From: Clostridiales bacterium
GTDB lineage: Bacteria > Bacillota > Clostridia > Oscillospirales > Oscillospiraceae
DNA length: 64,000 nt
Direction of reading: 5' to 3'
Assembly: GCA_004556345.1 (NCBI GenBank)
Contig: SFHQ01000002.1
Span: 31,274 to 95,273 of the forward strand
This document shows, piece after piece, positions 1 through 7,161 of this stretch. The notes under the pieces were generated by a model. It saw only the letters and a program-made list of their open reading frames with translations. It made no database searches and was not told the DNA's origin. Numbering within the stretch: the first letter of the stretch is position 1; each line of letters opens with the position of its first letter. A program made the position numbers and the translations under genes.

Positions 1-1846
1 CCACAGCCAGAACGATGTGATCGGCGGGGATCGCTTCCTCGGTGCCGTCAGCCGCAGTCGCCACAGCCCCCGTCTCCGTGACGCAGGTCAGGCGGGCGCC
101 GGTCTTCAGGCTGACGTTCTGCTCGGCCAGCAGGTCCCGCAGCATGGAGCTGTTCATCTCCGGCACGGGGATGCCGGCGGATAAAATATCCGGCAGGGCT
201 TCCAAAATCGTCACATGCTTGTCGGCCTGGGCGTAGCCCAGGGCCGTCTCACAGCCGACCAAGCCGCCGCCGACCACCAGGATGTTCTCGCCCGGCAGGT
301 CCTTTCCGGTGAGGGCCGTGACGCAGTCCACAACGTTCTCGCGTTCGATGCCGGGGACCTTCGGCACGACGGGGGCTGCGCCCACGGCCAGGACCACCGC
401 ATCGGGCTTATGATACAGGACCGCCTGGGCGTCCAGCTTGGCCCCCAGCTCGATCTCTACATCCAGCTTCTTCAGCTGGCGCTGATACCACTGGTTCAGC
501 TCGTTCAACTCTTTCTTAAAGTCGTGGGCCCCGGCGGGAATGAGATTGCCGCCCAGCTGGTTGCCCGCCTCGCAGAGGGTGACCTTGTGGCCCCGCAGCG
601 CCGCACAGCGGGCGGCCTCCATCCCGGCCACGCCGCCGCCGACCACTAAGACATTTTTCTTGACCGCGGCAGGCGTCAGGTCAAAGCTGGCTTCCCGCGC
701 CGCCTGGGGATTCACCGCGCACCCGGCTCGACGGCCGATCTTCAAGGCCCCGATGCAGCCCTGGTTGCAGCCGATGCAGGGGCGGATGTCCTCAGGACAT
801 CCCATGGCGACCTTTTGCGGATAGGCAGGGTCCGCCAGGGACGGACGGCCCAGCACGATGCCGTCAATGCTGCCCTCGGCCACGGCCTGGGCCGCCAGGT
901 CGGGATCGTTCATGCGCCCGCCGCAGAGGATGGGGATTTTGACCGCCTCTTTCGCGGCCTTGGCCAGGGGCAGGACCCGGCCCTTTTCCATGTAGCAGGG
1001 GGGCGCGGCGTAATAGAAGGAGTCGTATTGGCCAAAGTCCACGCTCAGGCAGTCGTAGCCATAGGCTTCCAGACGCTTGGCGATCTCCAGGCCCTCTTCC
1101 AACGTCCGGCCTACCTCGTCCTCGCCGTGGAGGGAGGGGTGGTTGTAGCCCTTGATGTAGCTCTTGAGGGCCAGGCGCATGGACACGACAAAGTCGCTGC
1201 CACAGGCGGCCTTCACCCCGTCCAGGATCTCACGGGCACAGCGCAGGCGGTTCTCTAACGCTCCGCCGTACTCATCCGTCCGGTGGTTCATAAAGGTCAT
1301 GGCAAACTGGTCCAGCAGGTAGCCCCAGTGCATGGCGTGGACCTCGATGCCGGGGAAGCCGCACTGCTTCAGCAGCACCGCCGTGGCGATCATCTGGTCG
1401 ATCTTCTGCTTGATCTGGTCCTTGGTCAGGGCGGGAGCGATGCGGGCCGGGTCGTGATAGTACGGGATCTCCGAGGGACAGAAGCAGCCCAGGGCGTTGC
1501 GTCCGTACCCCATGGACACCTGGGGCATCATCTTGGCCCCGTAGGCATCCAGGCGTTCCAGCAGCTCCACCGCCGAGCGCTGGAAGCTCTTGGGGGCTTT
1601 CAGGGGCTGCTTGCTGTCCAGAGGATGGACGGGGTCCACCAGCGTATCCGGATGAAAGGCCCCGGTGAAAATGAGGCCAAAGCCGCCCTTGGCCCGCTCC
1701 TCAAAGTAGGCCAGGCCGTTCTCTGAGAACTCCCCAAAGGGGCCGTGGAGCGAGGGCAGGGTCAGGGGGCCGACGCAAAAGCGATTTTTGATGGTCAGCT
1801 TGCCGATCTGCAAGGGCTGTAACAGGGATGCATAGGGAAACGTCAT
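1..1846 (-). CDS. NADH:flavin oxidoreductase / 2-enoate reductase family protein (C-terminus beyond window)
   Basis: Partial gene: about 615 codons are visible and the C-terminus lies beyond base 1. The N-terminal half reads as an old-yellow-enzyme TIM barrel. It is followed by the cysteine cluster CIGCNQGC, which ligates a [4Fe-4S] cluster in this family, and then by two Rossmann dinucleotide-binding motifs (VVGGGVAGMEAA and VVGGGLVGCE). This is the FMN/4Fe-4S/FAD architecture of 2,4-dienoyl-CoA reductase, 2-enoate reductase and the bile-acid enzymes BaiCD/BaiH. These enzymes reduce activated C=C bonds with NAD(P)H in the cytoplasm. The ATG at 1846 follows a GGAGGAAG ribosome site 14 bp after the M19 dipeptidase stop, so it is the last visible gene of a five-gene minus-strand operon. 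The substrate cannot be told from sequence. Confidence 0.88.
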   Translation of the reverse strand, partial: MTFPYASLLQPLQIGKLTIKNRFCVGPLTLPSLHGPFGEFSENGLAYFEERAKGGFGLIFTGAFHPDTLVDPVHPLDSKQPLKAPKSFQRSAVELLERLDAYGAKMMPQVSMGYGRNALGCFCPSEIPYYHDPARIAPALTKDQIKQKIDQMIATAVLLKQCGFPGIEVHAMHWGYLLDQFAMTFMNHRTDEYGGALENRLRCAREILDGVKAACGSDFVVSMRLALKSYIKGYNHPSLHGEDEVGRTLEEGLEIAKRLEAYGYDCLSVDFGQYDSFYYAAPPCYMEKGRVLPLAKAAKEAVKIPILCGGRMNDPDLAAQAVAEGSIDGIVLGRPSLADPAYPQKVAMGCPEDIRPCIGCNQGCIGALKIGRRAGCAVNPQAAREASFDLTPAAVKKNVLVVGGGVAGMEAARCAALRGHKVTLCEAGNQLGGNLIPAGAHDFKKELNELNQWYQRQLKKLDVEIELGAKLDAQAVLYHKPDAVVLAVGAAPVVPKVPGIERENVVDCVTALTGKDLPGENILVVGGGLVGCETALGYAQADKHVTILEALPDILSAGIPVPEMNSSMLRDLLAEQNVSLKTGARLTCVTETGAVATAADGTEEAIPADHIVLAV

Positions 1847-1860
1847 GGGTATCTTCCTCC

Positions 1861-2796
1861 TTATAATGTCCTTTCATAAAAATCCCAGGCATTTTGCCAG
1901 CACACCCGCTCGATCTGGCGGGGCGTGAAGCCGCCTTGTTCCAAGGCGCGGATGAGCCGGTCCATGTGACCGGCGTCTTCCAGCTCCAGGGGGCAGTCAA
2001 TGCCGTCAAAATCCGAGCCGAGGGCGGCCAGTTCCTCCCCGCCCACATCCACGACATGGCGGATGTGTCGGACAATGTCCTCCGTCCGGGAGGCTTCATG
2101 CGGTCCCAAAAAGGCGGAATAGAAATTCACGCCCACCAGGCCGCCGTTGTCGGCCAAGGCCTTGAGCATCTCGTCGGTCAAGTTCCGCCGGTGGTCCCGA
2201 AGGGCGCGACAGCAGGAATGGCTGGCCAGAAACGGCCGCTTGGCGTGGCGGGCCACGTCCCAGAAGCCGTCGTCGCCCAGGTGGGAGACATCGGCGATCA
2301 TGCCCAGGCGTTCCATCTCTTCCAAAAACGCAAGCCCCGTCTCCGTGAGGCCCCCCGGCTGGCCGTTGGGCTGGCCCAATTCATTGGGATAGTTCCAGGT
2401 CAGGGTGAGCATCCGCACCCCCACACGATAGAGGGTGCGGAGCAGGGACAGCCGGCCCAGGCAGACGCCGCCCTCCTCCACCGTCAGCAGACAGCCGAGT
2501 TTTTTCTCCCGGCGGGCAGCTTCCAAATCAGCGAAAGATAAGACGGGCTGGGCCAAGTCTTTGTTGTTCGCAAGCTCTTCCCAATACAAGTCGGCCAAGG
2601 TCAAGACTTCCTGTAAGGGGTCACGTCCCCTTTTGAGATTGACAAATAGGGCGAAGTTTTGCAGGAGATAGCCACTGCCCTTTAATTTTTCCAAATCAAT
2701 GTGGAAGTCCGCCTGCCGCAAGCTCCCCGCCTCCCCCGTGCGGCGGGCATTTAAGAGGCGGGAGATTGTATCACAGTGTAAGTCGATGAATGGCAT
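1861..2796 (-). CDS. Membrane dipeptidase, peptidase M19 (renal dipeptidase family)
   Basis: 311 aa zinc dipeptidase. The N-terminus carries the HCD metal motif (DLHCDTISRL). VEEGG supplies the bridging carboxylate, SHS lies in the middle, and SDFDGID near the C-terminus is typical of M19. The family hydrolyses dipeptides, often with a D- or dehydro-residue, and some members act on cell-wall or beta-lactam-like substrates. No signal peptide is seen, so it is probably cytoplasmic. Its ribosome site GAGGTG overlaps the stop region of the upstream OppF gene, suggesting translational coupling. Its position after two peptide-transporter ATPases suggests it cleaves imported dipeptides. Confidence 0.9.
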   Translation of the reverse strand: MPFIDLHCDTISRLLNARRTGEAGSLRQADFHIDLEKLKGSGYLLQNFALFVNLKRGRDPLQEVLTLADLYWEELANNKDLAQPVLSFADLEAARREKKLGCLLTVEEGGVCLGRLSLLRTLYRVGVRMLTLTWNYPNELGQPNGQPGGLTETGLAFLEEMERLGMIADVSHLGDDGFWDVARHAKRPFLASHSCCRALRDHRRNLTDEMLKALADNGGLVGVNFYSAFLGPHEASRTEDIVRHIRHVVDVGGEELAALGSDFDGIDCPLELEDAGHMDRLIRALEQGGFTPRQIERVCWQNAWDFYERTL

Positions 2797-2801
2797 TCAT
2801 A

Positions 2802-3761
2802 TCACCTCAATGGGAAATGACAGGCCACGCCCCGCGCCCCCTCTGTTTGCAGCTTCGGGACCTCCTGGGCACAGCGGGCCTGCGCGTAAGGACAGCGGGT
2901 CCGAAAGCGACAGCCGGAGGGCGGCGTCACCGGGCTGGGAATTTCCCCGGCCAGGGGCGGGCCGTTTTCATTGCGCCGCGTGGGGTCGGGCCGGGGGACG
3001 GCGGCGAGCAAGAGCTTCGTGTAGGGATGGCGAGGCGCAGTAAACACTTCTTCCGTCGGCCCGATCTCACACACCCGCCCCAGAAACATCACGCACACCC
3101 GCCCCGCGCTGTGGCGCACCACACTCAAGTCATGGGAGACCAACACATAGGTCAGGCCCTCATCCGCCTGTAAGTCTAACAGCAGGTTCAGCATCTGGGC
3201 CTGTACGGACACATCCAGGGCCGAAACAGGCTCATCGCAGACCACCAAGCGCGGCTCCACCGCCAAGGCCCTGGCGATGCCCACCCGCTGGCGCTGGCCG
3301 CCGGAGAGCTCGTGGGGATAGCGGCCCAGTAACTGCCTGGGCAGGCCCACCCGCTCCAAGAGGGCCTCTGCTCGGCCCGCAAATTCCCTGGGCGGACAGA
3401 GCTTGTGGATGCGCAGAGGCTCCGCCAGGATCTCCCCCACGTCCCAGCGGGGATTCAGGGCGGCGGCGGTGTCCTGAAAGACCATCTGCATCTGCCGCCG
3501 CAGGGCCCGTAATTCTTTGGGGGCACATTGGGCCAGGTCCTGGCCGTCGAAGAGGACCTGCCCCTCCGTCGGTGGGAGCAGGCCCAGGAGCAGACGGCCC
3601 AGGGTACTTTTGCCGCACCCGGACTCCCCCACCAGCGCCAGGGTCTCCCCTTCGTAGACCTGTAAGTCTACCTGGGAAACGCCGTGGAGAAGGGCCCCCT
3701 TTTTCCCCTTCACGGGGAAGTCTTTGGAGAGGCCCCGTGCCTCGGCTAAGATCGTTGGCAT
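2802..3761 (-). CDS. oppF: Oligopeptide/dipeptide ABC transporter ATP-binding protein (OppF/DppF type)
   Basis: 319 aa ABC ATPase. Walker A is GESGCGKSTLG, the signature is LSGGQRQRVGIA, Walker B is LVVCDEPVSALD, and there is a switch histidine (VSHDL). The C-terminal oligopeptide-transporter extension ends in a cysteine cluster (CRFRTRCPYAQARC). An in-frame extension to 3869 exists, but the ATG at 3761 has a strong AGGAGGGG site and begins where the family begins. It lies 14 bp after OppD. OppD and OppF normally form the ATPase heterodimer of a permease complex, but no OppB/C permease or binding protein is present in this operon. Confidence 0.92.
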   Translation of the reverse strand: MPTILAEARGLSKDFPVKGKKGALLHGVSQVDLQVYEGETLALVGESGCGKSTLGRLLLGLLPPTEGQVLFDGQDLAQCAPKELRALRRQMQMVFQDTAAALNPRWDVGEILAEPLRIHKLCPPREFAGRAEALLERVGLPRQLLGRYPHELSGGQRQRVGIARALAVEPRLVVCDEPVSALDVSVQAQMLNLLLDLQADEGLTYVLVSHDLSVVRHSAGRVCVMFLGRVCEIGPTEEVFTAPRHPYTKLLLAAVPRPDPTRRNENGPPLAGEIPSPVTPPSGCRFRTRCPYAQARCAQEVPKLQTEGARGVACHFPLR

Positions 3762-3775
3762 CGTTTCCCCTCCTC

Positions 3776-4756
3776 TCAGGTTACTTGGAAACATCGGACG
3801 AAATGCCCCCCGCCCACATCCCGCAGGGGCGGGACGCTCTGGGCGCAGGCTTCCGTGGCCCGGTCGCACCGGGGGCAGAAGCGGCAGCCGGGGGGCGGAC
3901 AGCGCAGGTCAGGGACCGTGCCGCGAATGGTATACAGCGTCTCCTGCCCCCCTTCCAGGGCGGGGATGGCCTTCCGCAGGCCCTGGGTGTAGGGATGCTT
4001 GGCCTCCCGGAAGAGGGCAAACGTCTCCGCCGCCTCCACGATCTGCCCGGCGTACATCACATAGACCAGGTCACACAGCTGGGCCACCACGCCCAGGTTG
4101 TGGGTGATGAGCAGAATGGCCGTGCCATGCTCCCGGCGCAGGTCGCCCATGAGGGAGAGGATCTGGGCTTGGATCGTCACGTCCAAGGCCGTGGTCGGCT
4201 CGTCGGCCAAAAGAAGCTCCGGCTCGCAGGCCATGGCCATGGCGATCATCACCCGCTGCCGCAGGCCGCCGGAGAGCTCACGGGGGTAGGCATCGTACCG
4301 GGCCGCCGGGTCGGGGATGCCCACCTGCCGGAAGAGGTCGATGGTCTTCGCCTTGGCGCTCTTCCGGTCCATCCCCCGGTGCAGGCGCAAAACCTCCGCC
4401 ACTTGCCGGCCCACGGGATAGACGGGGTTGAGGGAGGTCATGGGATCCTGAAAGATCATGGCCAGCCGGTCCCCCCGGAGCTTGCGGCGTTCTTTTTCCG
4501 ACAGCTGGCGTAAGTCCCGGCCCTGGAAGCAGAGCTCTCCCGCCGTCACCTGCCCCCCGGCGGGGACCAGGCCCAGGACGGACAGGGCCGTGACGCTCTT
4601 GCCGCACCCGGACTCCCCCACCAGGCCCACGATGCTCCCGCGGGGGACGGTCAGGTCAATGCCATCCACGGCGGTCAGCTCCCCCTGCGGCGTGTGGAAC
4701 TTGGTCTGTAAGCCGGAGATGGTCAGCGCGGACCTCTGCCCCAGCGCGGTGCTCAC
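3776..4756 (-). CDS. oppD: Oligopeptide/dipeptide ABC transporter ATP-binding protein (OppD/DppD type)
   Basis: About 326 aa. Walker A GESGCGKSVTALS, signature LSGGLRQRVMIAMA, Walker B LLLADEPTTALD, and a C-terminal cysteine-rich OppD tail (CRFCPRCDRATEAC). I place the start at GTG 4756, where GTGA overlaps the ArsC-like stop codon and GGAAGGGG serves as ribosome site. A TTG at 4771 is an alternative. It is the partner of the OppF gene downstream and should energise peptide or nickel-type uptake, but the membrane subunits must be encoded elsewhere. Confidence 0.9.
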   Translation of the reverse strand: MSTALGQRSALTISGLQTKFHTPQGELTAVDGIDLTVPRGSIVGLVGESGCGKSVTALSVLGLVPAGGQVTAGELCFQGRDLRQLSEKERRKLRGDRLAMIFQDPMTSLNPVYPVGRQVAEVLRLHRGMDRKSAKAKTIDLFRQVGIPDPAARYDAYPRELSGGLRQRVMIAMAMACEPELLLADEPTTALDVTIQAQILSLMGDLRREHGTAILLITHNLGVVAQLCDLVYVMYAGQIVEAAETFALFREAKHPYTQGLRKAIPALEGGQETLYTIRGTVPDLRCPPPGCRFCPRCDRATEACAQSVPPLRDVGGGHFVRCFQVT

Positions 4757-5085
4757 TCCCACCCCTTCCAAATGTCCGGCTGATAGCCGACGGTGGCCTG
4801 CTTGCCGTTGCGGACGATGGGGGTCCTGAGCAGGGTAGGGTCCTCCAGGAGTTTTTCGATCTTGTCCTGGTCATAGGCCAGGTACTCCAGCAGCGCTGCG
4901 TCGGGGTGCTTTTCGTCGATGAGGTCGGGGAGCTTCACCGAGCGCAGCACCGAGGTCAGCTCCCCCTTGCTGATGCCGTATTTGTTCAGGTCGATGGCCT
5001 GGAATTTGACCCGGCGCTCCTTAAAATAGCGCTGGGCTTTTTTCGTGTCGAAGCATTTGGACTTGCCAAAGATCTGGATGTTCAT
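4753..5085 (-). CDS. ArsC/Spx-family thioredoxin-fold protein
   Basis: 110 aa protein of the ArsC/Spx superfamily. One cysteine sits in the active-site loop (GKSKCFDTKKA, Cys11), and the later motif LLRTPIVRNG is typical of the fold. The second cysteine of a CxxC Spx switch is absent and the extra cysteines of true arsenate reductases are lacking, so it resembles YffB-type or generic Spx/MgsR-like members. It is the first gene of the minus-strand operon, with an AGGAGGAAC ribosome site and an extended -10 promoter about 55 bp upstream. Its role in a peptide-transport operon is unclear. Confidence 0.82.
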   Translation of the reverse strand: MNIQIFGKSKCFDTKKAQRYFKERRVKFQAIDLNKYGISKGELTSVLRSVKLPDLIDEKHPDAALLEYLAYDQDKIEKLLEDPTLLRTPIVRNGKQATVGYQPDIWKGWE

Positions 5086-5108
5086 GGTCCGGTTCCTCCT
5101 GGGTCAGC

Positions 5109-5124
5109 GGCCCGCCAGCGGGCC
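5109..5124 (-). other. Perfect hairpin in the 5' leader of the ArsC-like operon
   Basis: GGCCCGC / GCGGGCC inverted repeat (7 bp arms, 2-nt centre) between the promoter and the ribosome site of the gene starting at 5085. It could be an mRNA stability element or an operator. Confidence 0.5.
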
Positions 5125-5138
5125 GGTCGTTTTGTTCC

Positions 5139-5147
5139 AGCATAGCA
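5139..5147 (-). promoter_or_regulatory. Extended -10 promoter for the ArsC-like/oppDF operon
   Basis: On the minus strand TGcTATGCT reads as an extended -10 element (TGn plus TATGCT) about 55 bp before the start codon. No good -35 box is seen. Confidence 0.45.
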
Positions 5148-5205
5148 CATCCCGGCCCAAAAACCCAGAGGAAGTGAAAAATATGTATACTTTTTTGTTC
5201 CAGCG

Positions 5206-5214
5206 TGCTATACT
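5206..5214 (+). promoter_or_regulatory. Extended -10 promoter for the RNase J gene
   Basis: TGcTATACT on the plus strand is a good extended -10 element. It implies a transcript starting near 5221 and hence a leader of about 235 nt before the RNase J start codon. It is divergent from the promoter at 5139-5147. Confidence 0.55.
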
Positions 5215-5220
5215 AGGAGA

Positions 5221-5455
5221 AATCAAACTGTGAACAGGCCGCGCTTTGCGGCATGAGATATATGACCCCGCGCACCCCAAACTGCACGATCCTTCCACGG
5301 TGCTACCAAGCCGTGACGAACCAGGGGAAGCCGGACAAAACCCACCGCGGGACAGGGCGGTCGGGTGCGTCCAGCGGCTCCCCTTGTCTTTGTGCCCCCA
5401 ATTGGAGGAAACTTTGGGGCTTGCCGCCGGGACACACTGAAAAAAAGGAGTTATT
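5221..5455 (+). other. Long, potentially structured 5' leader of RNase J
   Basis: No convincing gene. Several complementary segments are visible: GCCGC/GCGGC at about 5239-5253, CACGG/CCGTG near 5297-5316, GCGCACCC (about 5270) with GGGTGCGT (about 5363), and CCCCAA/TTGGGG close to the ribosome site. It matches no riboswitch consensus I recognise (TPP, FMN, SAM, cobalamin, glycine, lysine checked by eye). Autoregulatory RNase J leader or unknown RNA. Confidence 0.4.
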
Positions 5456-7114
5456 ATGGCAGAAAAACTGAAAATCATCCCCTTGGGCGGACTCAACGAG
5501 ATCGGCAAGAATCTCACCGTCTACGAGTATGGCAACGATATCATCATCGTAGACGTGGGCATGGGCTTCCCCGACGACGACATGTACGGCGTGGACGTGG
5601 TCATCCCGGACGTGAGCTACCTCATCAAGCACCAGGATAAGATCCGGGGCATCTTCCTCACCCACGGGCACGAGGACCACATCGGCGCCCTGCCCTACGT
5701 CCTGCGCTCCTTCCAGGCCCCCATCTATGCCACCCGGATGACCCTGGGGCTGGTGGGCCTGAAGCTGGAGGAGCACAAGCTGCTCGACAGCACCAAGCTC
5801 GTCACCTGCGAGGCGGGGGACATCGTGAAGGCCGGGAAATTCTCCGTGGAATTTATTCACGCCAACCACTCCATCGCCGACGCCGTGAGCTTTGCCATCA
5901 AGTGCCCCGTGGGCACCGTGATCCACACCGGCGACTTTAAGATCGACCCCACCCCCATCAAGGGCAAGATCATGGACCTGACCCGCCTGGGGGAGCTGGG
6001 CAAAGAGGGCGTGCTGGCCCTGCTGTGCGACTCCACCAACGTGGAGCGCCCCGGCTACACCCGCTCGGAGCGGGCCGTGGGCAACAGCTTCGACGCCCTC
6101 TTCCGGGGCTGTAAGGAGCGCATCATCGTCACGACCTTCGCCTCCAACGTGGACCGCATCCAGCAGATCATCAACGTGGCCGCCAGCTACGGGCGAAAAG
6201 TCGCCATCACCGGCCGGAGCATGGAAAACTCCCTGCAAGTGGCTACGGAGCTGGGCTATACAGAGATCCCCAAGGGCGTGCTCGTGGACCTGAACCACAT
6301 CAAGTCCCTGCCCAAGGACAAGGTCTGCATCATCACCACCGGCAGCCAGGGCGAGGCCATGTCCGCCCTCTTCCGCATCGCCTTTTCCACCCACCGGCAG
6401 GTGGAGATCCAGCCCGGCGACCGGGTCATCATCTCCGCCTCCGCCGTGCCCGGCAATGAAAATTCCGTGAACAACATCATCAATGAGCTCTACCGCAAAA
6501 AGGCCGAGGTGGTCAGCGAGAACGCCGGGACGCTCCACGTCTCCGGCCACGCCTGCCAGGACGAGCTGAAGATCATCCACGCCCTGGTGCGGCCCAAGTT
6601 CTTCATGCCCGTTCACGGCGAGCAGCGCCACCTGCGCACCCACGCCCGTGTGGCCGAGGAGATGGGGACGCCCCCCCAGAACATCATCATCGCCGACGTG
6701 GGCCGCGTGGTCGAGTTCACCCACAACTCCGCCCAGCTGGCAGGCACCGTTCCCTCCGGGCGGGTGTTCGTGGACGGCTATGGCGTGGGCGACGTGGGCA
6801 GCGTGGTCCTGCGGGACCGCCGCCACCTGGCCCAGGACGGCATGATCGTGGTGGTCGTCTCCCTCTCCGGGGAGACCGGCGACCTGGTCTCCGGCCCGGA
6901 CATCATCACCCGCGGCTTTGTCTACGTGAAAGAGTCCGAGGGGCTTATGGACGAGCTGCGGGAGGTGGCCTTGGACTCCCTGGAGGCCTGCCAGGCCCAG
7001 GGGATGCTGGATTGGGCCAGCATCAAGTCCGCCATCAAGAGCGAGATGTCCCGCTACCTCTACCGCAAGACCAAGCGCAACCCCATGATCCTGCCGGTCA
7101 TCATGGAGGTTTGA
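5456..7114 (+). CDS. rnj: Ribonuclease J
   Basis: 552 aa RNase J, a metallo-beta-lactamase/beta-CASP ribonuclease with 5'-3' exonuclease and endonuclease activity that replaces RNase E in most Bacillota mRNA turnover. The zinc-binding HGHEDH motif lies near residue 75, HTGDFK and a HVSGHA segment (beta-CASP motif C region) follow, and the C-terminal domain ends in KTKRNPMILP. Length matches RNase J1/J2 (about 555 aa). ATG 5456 has a GGAG site and AAAAAA just upstream. It stands alone with its own promoter. The gene encoding the SLH/C39 protein follows after 47 bp and may be co-transcribed. Confidence 0.96.
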   Translation: MAEKLKIIPLGGLNEIGKNLTVYEYGNDIIIVDVGMGFPDDDMYGVDVVIPDVSYLIKHQDKIRGIFLTHGHEDHIGALPYVLRSFQAPIYATRMTLGLVGLKLEEHKLLDSTKLVTCEAGDIVKAGKFSVEFIHANHSIADAVSFAIKCPVGTVIHTGDFKIDPTPIKGKIMDLTRLGELGKEGVLALLCDSTNVERPGYTRSERAVGNSFDALFRGCKERIIVTTFASNVDRIQQIINVAASYGRKVAITGRSMENSLQVATELGYTEIPKGVLVDLNHIKSLPKDKVCIITTGSQGEAMSALFRIAFSTHRQVEIQPGDRVIISASAVPGNENSVNNIINELYRKKAEVVSENAGTLHVSGHACQDELKIIHALVRPKFFMPVHGEQRHLRTHARVAEEMGTPPQNIIIADVGRVVEFTHNSAQLAGTVPSGRVFVDGYGVGDVGSVVLRDRRHLAQDGMIVVVVSLSGETGDLVSGPDIITRGFVYVKESEGLMDELREVALDSLEACQAQGMLDWASIKSAIKSEMSRYLYRKTKRNPMILPVIMEV

Positions 7115-7161
7115 TCCCCCCTGGCCGAGCCGAGACATTCCAAAGAGAGAGGAAGACAACC

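Noticed and set aside
5221..5440. RNase P RNA, SRP RNA or tmRNA upstream of RNase J
   Set aside because: Diagnostic conserved segments of these RNAs are not found. Only generic complementarity is seen.
5303..7159. Long minus-strand open frame opposite RNase J
   Set aside because: Antisense shadow of a conserved gene, with no ribosome site and no recognisable motifs.
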